Under the pieces are notes generated by a model, which was given only the letters and a program-made list of their open reading frames with translations, ran no database searches and had not been told where the DNA came from. Made by a program: the position numbers and the translations under genes. This document shows positions 22,638 through 33,859 of a stretch of DNA of 64,000 bases, piece after piece. Each line of letters begins with the position of its first letter. Positions within the stretch are counted from its first letter, which is position 1. The stretch is from Dryas octopetala (lineage: Eukaryota > Streptophyta > Magnoliopsida > Rosales > Rosaceae): positions 17,992,941 through 18,056,940 of the forward strand of contig OY992834.1 in NCBI GenBank assembly GCA_963921425.1, given 5' to 3'.

Positions 22638-24084
22638 GAGCAAATTACACAGAAGTACCTCAATTATACCATCTATTTCAATTTAGTACCTCAAGTTTAA
22701 AAAGTTGCATATTAGTACCTCAATTTTTATTTCGTGACAACCACATACCTCCGTTATTTTTTCCATTTAAAAGCCCGTTAACCGCCTACGTGACATGCTG
22801 ACGTAACTTTAAAAAATGTCACAGACAAAAAAAAAAACAATAAAATAATCAATAAACTTTTAAAAATAAAATAAATAATTATGAAAAACAAAAAAATTAA
22901 AAACCCTAATAATTAAATTATAAAAAACAAAAAAACATTTATTTCATTTCTCTCGTCTCTCAGCTTCCCCCCCCCCCGATTCTGTCACACTTTCTCCGGC
23001 GAGACCACCTCATCTTCTTCCTCTCTCTTTCTCTGGTGACTTTCTCCTGTGACTGGTGGGTCTCGGGTTCCCACCACACTCACACCAACGCCCAAATCCA
23101 CAATTAGCCACAGATCAATACCTCCATGGATATCAACAACAGCAGCAGCAGCAGAACCAGCATGTGGTGATCTACACCGTGTCTCCCAAAGTCATCCACG
23201 CCATAGTCACTGACTTCATGTCCATCGTCCAACGCCTCACCGGCGCTTCCTCTTCTCCCCCCGGCGACCTCTCACCCGCCGCAAGACTCGCCTCCATACA
23301 GAAAATGAGCCCCAATTCGTCTTCATATCACAGAGACAAGCTCAAGCACCAGCACCGGCACCAGCCCATCACCACTATTGCCACTACTACTGATGATGAT
23401 GATCCCTTAATGGCCGGAATTGACTTAATGGGTCAGTTTTCGGGCATATTGTCGCTGGCGCCGGCCACTGCCGCCGATCCCAACTGGGTTTTTCTCTTCG
23501 ACAGTGCCTGACCCTCAAACCCTTTCGATGTTGCATCATCTTGACCTAAGTCCCTTTGGTTTCAGCGACAGCAGCTTCAGTAATTTCATGGCTAGCCCTT
23601 CAATTTCAGCTCCTTTGATTTGTGTTGATTTATTTTGATGATTTTTGTTGATTTTTTTTATGGTTTTGGGTTGATTTGTTGGGGAAGAAGAAGAAGATGG
23701 GGTGGTCTCGCCGGAGATGGGCGCCAGAGAAAGAGTGAAGGTTAAGGTTTGAGACAGAATCGGGGCCGCGGCTGAGAGACGGAGAAAAATGAAATAAATA
23801 TTTTTTTTATAATTTAATTATTAGGGTTTTTAATTTTTTTGTTTTTCATAATTATTTATTTTATTTTTAAAAATTTATTTTTTATTTTTTTTATTTACGT
23901 GGCATTTTTTAAAGCCATGTTAGCGTGTCACGTAGACGGTTAACGGGCTTCTCGACGGAAAAACTAACGGAGGTATATGGTTGTCACGAAATGAAAGTTG
24001 AGGTACCAACATACAATTTTTTAAACTTGGAGGTACTTAGTTGAAATAGAGAGTATAATTGAGATACTTGTGTTTAATTTGCTC
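22638..24084. mobile_element. Pack-MULE carrying a VQ-motif gene fragment, 1447 bp
   Basis: The left end GAGCAAATTACACAGAAGTA and the inverted right end GAGCAAATTAAACACAAGTA begin TIRs that stay similar for about 400 bp, including GGTTAACGGGCTT and TCTCCGGCGAGACCACC blocks. A perfect 9-bp TSD ATATTTTTT flanks the element (22629-22637 and 24085-24093), diagnostic of Mutator-type elements. There is no transposase. Instead the centre holds a GC-rich piece of a host gene encoding a VQ motif. Long TIRs, 9-bp TSD and an internal host-gene fragment together define a Pack-MULE. It lies only 86 bp from the hAT at 24171. Confidence 0.88.
23056..23640 (+). pseudogene. Captured VQ-motif protein gene fragment
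   Basis: The frame 23056-23511 encodes a glutamine run, then VIYTVSPKVIHAIVTDFMSI and VQRLTG: the VQ motif (F-x3-VQ-x-LTG) with its usual preceding block. VQ proteins are plant nuclear cofactors that bind WRKY factors and act in defence and development. The frame has no ATG before the motif (it opens at GTG) and stops after FDSA. The downstream sequence in another frame reads LSPFGFSDSSFSNFMASPSI, a plausible continuation of a VQ C-terminus, so the copy is frameshifted. It lies wholly inside the Pack-MULE. Expression, if any, would start in the TIR. Confidence 0.8.
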
Positions 24085-24170
24085 ATATTTTTTAGACTTG
24101 ACAATCATATAGTGCTAGAAAATATTAGACAGAAAAAATAATAATAAACATAGTTTAATGAACCATTCTA

Positions 24171-27100
24171 TAGGGGTGGGCACGGTGTAGTTCGGCTCAC
24201 TTCACCCTTAGAACCATGCACCGCGCTATAAATGTTTTTTCGGTGTGGTTCGATGTTGTAAACCGAACAAATTAGAGAAAAACCAAACCAAACCAGACCA
24301 TTGCAAAGACGGTCTGGTTCAGTGCATGCACGGTTTTAAAATAAATACAACCTATTTAAAACAAAGTTAAGAACCTACTTAAAAGTTAAAACAAATACAA
24401 CCTACTTAACACTTAAAAGTTACTAGTTTACTACAAAAAAAAAAAAAAATAACTACAAGTCTACAACCAAACAAAGTTAGAACCTGCTTTCTTAATTTCT
24501 TTAGGCATTACAGGCCAACCAAACAAAGTTAAGAACCTACTTTCTTAATTTCTTTAGGTATTACAGGCCAACCAAAAAAATAACAAGTTAAATTACACTA
24601 AGTCATTAGTCATCATATTAATATCTAATTATCTATGTCTGGCTGCCAGCAGCTGCCAGCAGCTGTAAGCTTGCACCATGACCTGCACTGCACCATAACC
24701 TGCACCATGACCTGCACCTTGTCTGCACCATGAGTCCATGACCTGCACCATCTGCCATCAGCCAAGGCTCGTACATTCCAAAATCCAAGTTCATAATGCC
24801 CCTAGTTTCACATACAAAAAATAAAAAACAGGAGATGAAGACAATCCAAAATCAGATCACATACAAAAGTAACAAAAAACATCAAATTCACATAAAAAAC
24901 CAAATCACATACAAAAGAGATAAAGACCACATACAAAATCAATTTTGGTATTTCACTTACACTTTAAGTTCTTTAACACTGAGTCATTGAGAAGTTGCAG
25001 GGGCAGTTTTATTGGAAGTGGCTGAGCTCATGAATTCTGTTAAAAAAAAAAACCAAGTGCACAAGTTAAGCCAAAATGAAAAAAAGTACACAAGTTAGAC
25101 TAAATAAGTAAATTCAGGGCAGTACCTGCTTGAAATGATTCATAAAACTCCATTTCTTCAATGGTTGGTTCATATTGAAGATTCGATATGTCATCTGACC
25201 TGAGCCAATTTTGACAATAGAATAAGGCTTCCACCATTTCTAGAGTCAAAGAGGCTCGAAATGGATTCACAACCCTCCCCCCAGTTTTAAAGCAAGCCTC
25301 AGAAGCCACTGTGGATACTGGAATTGCAAGGACATCCTTTGCAATTGCTGCCAATACAGGGTATTTAACCCCATTGTGCTTCCACCATTTGAGGATATCA
25401 AATTCTATGTATGGATCCATTTTTTCAATAGGATCATTGACATACCTATCAACTTCATGCTCCAAAACAACCACATTGCTTGCTGCAGCTTCTTCCATCC
25501 ATGCCCTAGTCATTGCATGCCTCTTTCTTCCTCCTCTAACCTCCATAGAAACTGTCCTATTGGTAGCAGTAGCACTGGAAGTACTTGAAGTAGTAGGACT
25601 AGTGACATTACTTACACTAGAGCTTGAGATTTAGGGTTTTGGGGTTGCATATTCTTCAAACATTTTAACTAGCAAAGCTTTGATCTCATTTTTCTTCTTA
25701 GCGGCATTATCTGGCTCTAAACAATAGGTTTGCAACACATATGCCAAATTTCTCAACTTGTATCGAGGGTCAAGCACAAGTGCTGCCATCAACAACTGGT
25801 TTATTTTGTCCAAATCACCCCAATACTTCTCAAATTTTTTCTTCATTCCATGTGCCATATCATTAAGGACCATTTGAGCTTCAGATTCTTCAACACTCTC
25901 ATCACCTAAAACCATATCCTCATCCCTAAACAAACACTTAATTTCCTCTTCAATGGAAATTAAGTCATGAAAAGTTTCATGGACAGTAGGTGTCAAAGAC
26001 ACACTCATCTTCAAAGTCATGTCATAAAAGACCTTCAAAAACTGTACAAAGACAGTGGCATTGTGCCAATCTTGACTCTTGGGTGGTCCTACCCTTTTTT
26101 TAGAATTAGCAGATGCTATCATTCCTTCTTCCTCTTCACCAAACCAACTAGAATAAGCACTCTCATCTTCATCCCCAAGTCTCTCAAATGCCTTTTCAAA
26201 CTGTAGAGTTGCACTCAACATCAAATAGGTGGAATTCCACCTAGTTGGGACATCCAACACCACTAGACCCTTACACTCTATTTTCTCCTTCACCACACAA
26301 GCCTTGAAGTTTGACAACCTTTGAGGAGAGAATCTCACATACTTAACAGCATTCCTAATTGCCAATATTGACTTCTCTAACTTTTTCAATCCATCCCCAA
26401 CTATCAAATTGACAATGTGAGCACAACACCTCACATGCAGGTACTTTCCCCCTAAAACCATCTTAGAATTTGTCCAATGCTTCATTTTATTTCTTAAGTA
26501 ATCAATTGCCACTCTGTTTGGAGTGGCATTATCTGCTGTGATGGTTAAAACCTTCTCAACTCTCCATTCTAGCAAACATGTCTCTAAAAGTTTACCTATT
26601 AAATTCCCCTTGTGGTTAGCTATGACACTAAAATTCAAAACCCTTTTGTGCATCTTCCAATCATTATCTATGAAATGTGGAGTAATCACCATATAGTTTA
26701 TATTATGGCAGCTTGTCTAAGTATCTGTTGTGAGACATACCCTATGGGGTGCTAACTCAGTTTTCAATTGCAATTACATCTCTTTGTACATAGAGATGAA
26801 ATGTCTCACAAGTGTCCTACGAGATGGGATTTGGAAAAAAGGACATAAAACCTCATAGAATCTCCTAAACCCTTTTCCTTCAACGAAACTAAATGGTAAC
26901 TCATCAATAATAACCATTTCTATACAAGCTTTCAGACAGTCATCCTTAGTACACCCCCTAAACACTAAGTTACCTACTGTTTGGTCAAAAGACAATGTCT
27001 TTTGCCTTTTATCTTGTAACCTCCCTGGATAGGCTTTACACTAATGCTCTATGTGTTTCTTAAGTGTTGAAGTCCCATTTATAACAGGGTCTGTAGCATA

Positions 27101-29658
27101 GTGAGCAGGGCAGTACTTGCACCTAGCTCTTTTCTTAATAACCTGCCCTTTAGTCCCACCTACCTTAGTAACTTCTGTTACATAATCATATCTATCAAAA
27201 TGATCCCATACCTCAGACTTGTCCTTAACTGGCTTTCTGGGACCAATAGGAGGCAATGGTGGATGGCCACTAGTTGGGGCAGGTGGGCAGCCAGCTTGAG
27301 TTGATGGTGATGGTGGTGTTGGTGTTGGTGCTGATGTTGGTGTTGATGTTGGTGTTGGTGTTGATGTTGTTGTTGCTGTTGCTGTTGCTGTTGCTGTTGG
27401 GGAAGCTGCAGATGCAGTAGAGGATGCATGGCTAGGCTGGCTAGGGACTTCTGATTGGGGTTCCATAACTGCCTAAACCCTTAAAAAAAAAAAAAAGTTG
27501 ATGTTAACTAAATTACAAATTCAGACCCAATTCACATCATAAATGCCATAAACTAAATTACAAATTTACAAGTACATGTCCAATTAACAGTGCATCTCCA
27601 ATTAACATGCCCACTGGTTCTAACATTAGAAGTTTGGGAACAAGAAAAAATACAATAAATGCCCAAGAAATTCATTCAAATGCGAAATGCCCATTGGTAT
27701 CAACTATCAAGCTAGTTTCTATTAAACAATAAACATTAATCTTATCAATGTACTCAAATCTAATAAACCCTTAAATTAAACTCAATAATTCATTATCAAA
27801 TGCACAATTAACATTTAACACTTAAATCCCTAATGAAAAACCCTAATTCGAACCCTAACCAGTGAATCCCCAAATCAATTTATTCAATTCATGCTAACCA
27901 ATAACCAGTGAGAGATGGGAGACAGAAATGAGAGACAAGAGATGAGAGTGTGAGAGGACATACATTGAAGCTGCGACCTTCGATGCTGAGAGAGTGAGAG
28001 ATAAGATCATGAAAGGTGAGAGACTGAGAGAGCGTGAGACTGGGAGATAGGGGGCGACCTTCGATACTGAGACTGAGAGACAGATGAGCGTGAGACAGAG
28101 AGACAGATGAGCATGAGACTGAGAGATAAATGAGCGTGAGAGGTTCGATACCTTGAAGCTGCAACCTTCGATACTGAGACTGTGAGAGATAGAGAGCGGC
28201 GCGAGAGAGACAGAGGGCGGCGCGAGAGAGGGTTCGAGAATGAATGTCTTTTTTTTTTAGGGTTGTCTGATGACTTGAATCACTTGATGAGTGAATGTCT
28301 TTTTTTTTTTTGGTAGGAGAGTGAATGTCTGAATGAATATGTCATATGTGATTTACTGATTTTGTCATTTTTTATTTTTGTTTTTGGTCTATTGACTTAT
28401 TAAGTATTGAGTCTATTGAGTCTATTCTAATATTACAGACTTTACACTATTAATTATTTAATTATTTTAATTTAGGTATGCCACTGTCTGATTAATGAGT
28501 GATTTCTAAGTGATTTCTAAGTGATTTTGTGATTTTTAATTTGTTCTTTTTGTTTTTGGTCTATTACAGTATTTATGTATTATTCTATTTGTTTGGTTTT
28601 TTTTATTTTTTCTGTTTTAGTTATTTGGGGTTTCATTTGGAGTTTTGGCAAATTGGGGTTATATCTAATATAAGATTATAATCTGTAACTATATATATAT
28701 TATATAATCTATTTGTTAGTCTATTTGTTTGGTTTTTTTAATTTATTTTATTTGGCATTTCGTTTGGGGTTTGGGGAGATTGTGGTTTCGTTTGGGGTTT
28801 GGGTAGTAGGGGTTTCATTTGGAGTTTTGGCAAATTGGGGTTATAAGTTATAAGTTATATCTAATATAAGATTATAATTTGTAACTATATATATTATATA
28901 ATCTATTTGTTGGTCTATTTGTTTGGTTTTTTTAATTTATTTTATTTGGGGTTTCGTTTGGGGTTTGGGGAGATTGAGATTTCGTTTGGGGTTTGGGCAA
29001 ATTTGGGTTATAAGTTATAACTATATATAAAATTATATATAAATATATAACTACTATATAGTAATGAGTATAGTATATATATAACTATATACTACTATAG
29101 TATATACTAGTATACTACTATAATTATATATTACTTATATAGTTATATATAACTATTGTAGTATGTATACAACTATATACTAAGTTACTAACTATATAGT
29201 TATATACTAAGTTTATATATAACTCTATATGCATATAACATTATTATATAGACTATAGACTATAGAGTATATAGAAATAGAATACACTAATTTTATTATA
29301 TAAGATATAACTAAAATTATATACTAAAACATTATTATATATATAATATTAAACTCATAGGGTTATATAAAATATATTTTAGAGTCTAAAATAAAAATGT
29401 ATAAAATGTGTATAAAAATGTATAAAATATGAACAAAAATGTATAAAATATGCATAAAAATATATAATTATATTTTTAAAAATTATTCGGTTTGGTTCGG
29501 GTTAAATGAGCATAAAACCAAAACCAAAACCGTCCATATACGGGTTGGTTCGGTTTTCTCTTACGGTGTTGACTTTTTGGTCAACTCAATTTTTTTCGGT
29601 TTTTTTACGATAGGTTTGGTTCGGTTTTTCGGTGCGTCGGTTATTATGCCCACCCCTA
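24171..29658 (-). mobile_element. Full-length hAT transposon, 5488 bp, transposase broken
   Basis: It starts TAGGGGTGGGC and ends GCCCACCCCTA, with a perfect 8-bp TSD CCATTCTA (24163-24170 and 29659-29666). The transposase runs on the minus strand. The ends carry GGTTCGGTT/AACCGAACC-type subterminal repeats. Between the transposase leader (27900-28250, GAGAGA and GGCGCGAGAG repeats) and the right end lies 1.2 kb of AT-rich sequence with TATATAACTATA and GGGGTTTCGTTTGGGG repeats, shared in part with the element at 8361-11878. Confidence 0.93.
24984..27466 (-). pseudogene. hAT transposase (BED finger, hATC) with four nonsense codons
   Basis: One reading frame from the ATG at 27466 to the donor at 25126 (followed by a short last exon 25036-24984 ending SNKTAPATSQ) covers the whole transposase with no frameshift. 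It is stopped at 27041-27043 (TAG), 26774-26776 (TAA), 26717-26719 (TAG, where relatives have Trp in TDTWTS) and 25631-25633 (TAA). Visible landmarks are a BED-type finger (CKYCPAHYA, then LKKHIEH), ITADNATPN, DVPTRWNSTYLML, and the C-terminal dimerisation block (STVASEACFKTGGRVVNPF). Proline, threonine and alanine repeats occupy the N-terminus. The protein is homologous to that at 54622-57138. Confidence 0.9.
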
Positions 29659-30127
29659 CCATTCTATATTTTTTTTTTTGGCCATTAAACCATTCTATAT
29701 GTTTAGATCTGAAAAAACGGCCCCTATTCTGGGGCAATAGTATCCACATATGGCGAAGATAAATTGGTCAAATGACTATGCATTTCGATCTTGACAAAAT
29801 GGTATCATCATGCTAACATCGCAAAAACTCTATATCAATAAAAACACTATTAAATTTGGTCAGAAACTTACATGTTTTTTGAGTATCTAGTACTTGGTAA
29901 AAGCTCTTCAATTTCAATTTTCATATTAGTTCTAGCTAATTCCTTCTTCAGTCCATTCTCATTAACCTTGACATCCACAAGAAATGTCGCACAAACTGGC
30001 CGGTGGTCAGAAAACCGGGATTCTCCACGTATGTATGAAAGTTGTCTAATCCCATTTCCATGCCAGAGTATTCTACCACACCTGCAAGTTCAAACTAGTC
30101 AGATTTATTGTTAAACGCAAGGAATAA

Positions 30128-30802
30128 AATTTTGGGGTTCGAGAAAATTTCGATGGAAATTTCGAAGATTTTTAAATTTCGACAAAAATTAGACGGAAAT
30201 GATGAAAATTGCTATCAAAATACAGAAATTTTGAATGAAACTTTACCATATATTTATTTAACATATTATCTACTAAATTGATAAAAAAACATTGAAGAAA
30301 TCAAATTATATAGTAGGTTTCATGTGATATAAGATGAATATAATGCACGCTGGAGACAAATACTGTTAAATAAAATTAGTATAATGAATAAATGAAATTA
30401 GTATATTATTTATACTCTATAATCTGTACACTAAACCCTATATATTTTATAATCTATAATCTATATTGTTTAGTATATGATATATGATATTAGGGTTTAG
30501 GCCCTTTAGGGTATTTTAAATTATTTTTTATATAGAAATATATTAGAATTTACTAGTTTAGGATTTAAAAACAATTAAACGAAACACCAAAACGGCCAAA
30601 CGAAACCCCAAATCATTTTTTTTTCTTTACAATTGCCTAAAGGCTCCAAACCTCAATCAACCCTAAACCTTTTAATTTTTCTCTTTTTTAATTTTTTTTC
30701 CTTTTTCCTTTTTTTTTTATTATTCTTTTTCTTTCCTTCCTTTCCTTTCCTTTCTTTTCCCCCGAGTCTCCCGTTCTCCACTGTTTTTCTTCTTCTTCTT
30801 CT

Positions 30803-30861
<59 letters not shown>

Positions 30862-31100
30862 CCTGCCATCGCCTCTTTCTCCCTCGATCTCCCCCCTGTC
30901 GCCCCTACCACCGCTCCATTTTTCTCCAAAAACCCAGCCTTCCAAAACCCAAAACCATATCTCACCGCCGAAAATTTCGCCGAAATTTCTATAATTTCGA
31001 CAATTTCGATGAAATTATCCTGAAAATTTAATAAATATGGGTTTCGATTTTGATAACCCAAAAAATTGAAATTTTGCCGAAACTTTCAAAATTTAACAAC
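30128..31100. mobile_element. AATTTCG-rich inverted-repeat element in the phosphatase intron
   Basis: The left arm (AAAATTTCGATGGAAATTTC and relatives, 30140-30235) and the inverted right arm (30965-31100, AAATTTCGCCGAAATTTC and GAAATTTTGCCGAAAC) share many TTTCG motifs in opposite orientation, as in the 13232-15123 family. The interior is AT-rich, then pyrimidine-rich. No clean TSD was found, so the boundaries and class are tentative. Confidence 0.4.
30805..30860 (+). repeat. (CT)n microsatellite
   Basis: About 52 bp of CT dinucleotides preceded by a TTC run. Frames across it on both strands are low-complexity artefacts. Confidence 0.95.
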
Positions 31101-31364
31101 TTAAAAGTAAATTGGGTTGTATAAATATATTCTCCCAATCAGCATACCAAGCTGGGGTTCTCCTTTCCTTTTTTGATGTTTTCATCTCTCCAAAATAAAT
31201 GGCTGAGTTGTAGGAGTATTTGTAAGTAGGTGCAAAGTAAATTTTTCCCTCTTTCCATCCCTTGAATACTCGCCTGCTTCTCTTTCAATCTTGAGCTATA
31301 AATACCAAAAAAAAAAAAAAAAAGGTATATGAGTGCATAACATAATGGAATTGGAAGGTTTGGG

Positions 31365-31412
31365 AATGTGTGTGTGTGTGTGTGTGTGTGTGTTTGAGAG
31401 AGAGAGAGAGAG
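31365..31412 (+). repeat. (TG)n followed by (GA)n microsatellite
   Basis: A TG run of about 28 bp passes into a GA run of about 16 bp, in the intron of the phosphatase pseudogene. Confidence 0.9.
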
Positions 31413-32117
31413 ACAGGCACATAACAAAAAGGCATTGAAATGCTCTAGACTTATTCAACCCCAGAAATTGTAAAATTCATGAAATTGAAATGAAAATTGT
31501 AAAAAATAAAGGTGTTACTCAAAATTGAGGCAATCAAAACTACAAAATTTTGTTGTATTTTGGATAAAAATTGAAATGAAATCCAGTGTTCATTTCCAAC
31601 AAAAGAATGGCTCATTATCTGCATTGGTACTAACAATTAAAAATAAAGGTGTTCATTCAATTGCTTCAACAACTACAAGATGCTTTATCTGATTACAACT
31701 GAACAGCTTCATTACAGCAGACATAGCATATAGAAAGAAACATGTCCATATATCTTTTATGGTGGAGACATAAAACGAAAGTTGAATAACAATCAGAACT
31801 GGAATGTGGTGAGTTTCCAATTTCATGAAACACCATTATCTGGCCTTTTTTACTATTAACGATGATCCTAATATGATAATAGCCAATAATATCAGACATT
31901 GGGCAATCAACTTTCATAAGACAACTAAACAATCCCAAAATGAATATTGTTTTTATATATGTAGTCCAAGCTCCAACCTAAATTTATAATTCTTTGTAAA
32001 GTCAATTACCTGATCTTTGTCAAGAAGTGCATCCCAGTCATTGTCCTCCAAACGTTTCCGGGTTTCAGAGTAGCTCAAAGCAATGCGGTAATTTTCAAGT
32101 CCCCTAACCATATGACC

Positions 32118-33026
32118 TTACTAGGGCCATTTTCCACAGGGATTAATCATATAATCAGTGACCATAAATGTGAGAAAATGGTGATGGAGTATAAAAAGGA
32201 TTTATAAAAACACTGTTCAATTCTTTAATAACAACGTTGAAAGATGCTCACTCATGCTCTGGAATTTTATCCGGCATCCTACTATGAGTTAGCTTAAATG
32301 GATGAAATTTAGCAGCTGCTTGATTCTTAGATATTAAGTTATAGATATTGATCATGTACGTTTTATGAGTTTGAATTGGCCAATGCACATCATTAATTTG
32401 CTAAGTGTTTCTTTGTGCGACAAGCTTGTGGTGTTACCTTCACTTGAGTATAAGAATGAGGTTTTGATTGGGTGTATAAGGGGATCTTGCAACTATTAAT
32501 TGGCTTTTATATGTTATGCAGCAATTACTAAGAGGTTAATTATTCTTTACTTGGCCAGATGCATAGGTATTGAGATTTATGGCTTAAAAGATGCATATAG
32601 TAGGTGATCACATCCAAGTGACTGTTTAATGTAGTAGTTTGAACTTTGAATGTACAGAGCACAAAATAACAACTCAGGCCACTTTACAATCTTATTATAT
32701 ATACATTCTGGTCTTGGATCTCAGATCTCATGTCTTGGGTCTCAGGCCCCAGTTCTCGAATCTCAAATCTTGAGTATCAAGGATCGGGTATAAAGTTTTG
32801 GGTCCAAACTCTAAGTCTAAATCCTAAAATATATCAACCAAACAAGTTTTAAAAAATTTTAAAATTTTAAAATTTTAAAACAGTTTTTAAGTTTCCATAC
32901 CAAACAAATTTTCATATTTTAAAAACTGGATTTAAAATCTCACATTTCCATGTCTTTTAATTTTTTTTTTTTTTTTTGGAATGGATACCAAACAGGGTCT
33001 GAGATGTACATATACAATTATACATA
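32118..33026. other. No gene recognised
   Basis: AT-rich sequence with a stretch of imperfect TCTCAGATCTCATGTCTTGG-like repeats (32700-32800) and AAAATTTT runs (32850-32890). Earlier exons of the phosphatase were sought here and not found. Confidence 0.4.
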
Positions 33027-33236
33027 ATGGGTGAACAGTTCAAGAGCTGGAAATGGCTAGGATGGTTTTTGTTTGGGTCGAAAAATGGCTTAAGTTCCTT
33101 GATCCTAGAAAAGAGTGCTGGAATGATATCAAGTGATGATGGCACCCAAAAACATCAAGATAGTGCTGTTTTGATCCTTGATGATACAGAAAATGCATGG
33201 GCAAAGTGTAAGGATAATTTAATATCATTTCTTTAG
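33027..33236 (+). pseudogene. Fragment of an RNA polymerase II CTD phosphatase-like (FCP1/CPL) gene
   Basis: The frame contains SSDDGTQKHQD followed directly by SAVLILDDTENAWAKCKDNL, typical of the conserved end of the FCP1-like phosphatase domain in plant CPL proteins (CPL4 type). An upstream piece in another frame reads WLKFLDPRKECWND, which also belongs to this family, so one frameshift separates them. The residues normally found between the DDGTQ block and the SAVLILDD block are missing. Catalytic DLDxT and the BRCT domain are absent. It is a broken single-exon fragment. Confidence 0.7.
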
Positions 33237-33785
33237 CCCGATGGCCTTTGGCTGAAGAAAAATAATTAATCATCAAAAGACAAAGGTCAAATCTTTGAGA
33301 CTAGAATGGCCAAAACTCTTAAAAAATGTGATACAAAACAACAATGTGGTATGAATGACAATAAAACAAAGTTTACTAAGATTCATAAATCATATATGTG
33401 AAATTGGAAAAGTAGCATATAGATCAAGGTTTAAACTGTAAAAACGAACCATCCGTGACATCAACAAATGAACTGGACAGTCAGAACAGATACACAATTA
33501 TCAACTGAAAATCGTGCATTCGAAGACATCCAGATTTCATTCAAAGACAAATGCAAATCAAACAAATTATGGAAAAAAGTTCCGCCCAGTAATTGATATG
33601 CCTATCAATATTCATATATAGAGAAGCATAAAATGCAATAGATTCCCATCCAAAGCCTGATTGATAGGAACAAATGAGTTATTTAGTTAGTCAAGCTAGC
33701 TAATCTCTCCTCTCCCTTTGTATTTACTAAACCCAACTAGTTCCTTCTGTATGTAACTAATCCCTGAATATCATCATGACTACTA

Positions 33786-33842
33786 TATATGCCTTTATAT
33801 GCCTTTGTATGCCTTTGTATGCCTTTGTATGCTTTTGTATGA
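33786..33842 (+). repeat. 10-bp tandem repeat (ATGCCTTTGT), about six copies
   Basis: Six imperfect copies lie just beyond the last exon of the HD2-like gene. The duplicated segment at 44120-44150 has only about two copies, so the array expanded or contracted after the duplication. Confidence 0.85.
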
Positions 33843-33859
33843 CTTAGCAATGCACCATC

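Larger units (their letters stand above)
29868..32117 (-). pseudogene. Type I inositol polyphosphate 5-phosphatase remnant
   Basis: Three 3'-terminal exons are recognisable on the minus strand: 32117-32010 (VIWLGDL, then after a 2-base insertion NYRIALSYSETRKRLEDNDW), 31295-31148 (LKIEREAG, then after a 1-base loss [18 protein letters not shown]) and 30081-29868 ([20 protein letters not shown], then [11 protein letters not shown] and the stop). The family hydrolyses the 5-phosphate of inositol phosphates and phosphoinositides. The conserved PAWCDR motif reads PAWCGR, losing an aspartate the family keeps. Two frameshifts, that substitution and the absence of upstream catalytic exons make it a pseudogene. 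The intron between the last two exons holds a TE-like repeat. Confidence 0.85.

Noticed and set aside
25311-25634. Plus-strand frames opposite the transposases (also 55007-55318 and 56314-56775)
   Set aside because: They are antisense shadows of the hAT transposase coding sequence.
30633-31061. Frames of 85-132 codons on both strands
   Set aside because: They run through a (CT)n microsatellite and are serine-leucine or arginine-glutamate repeats only.
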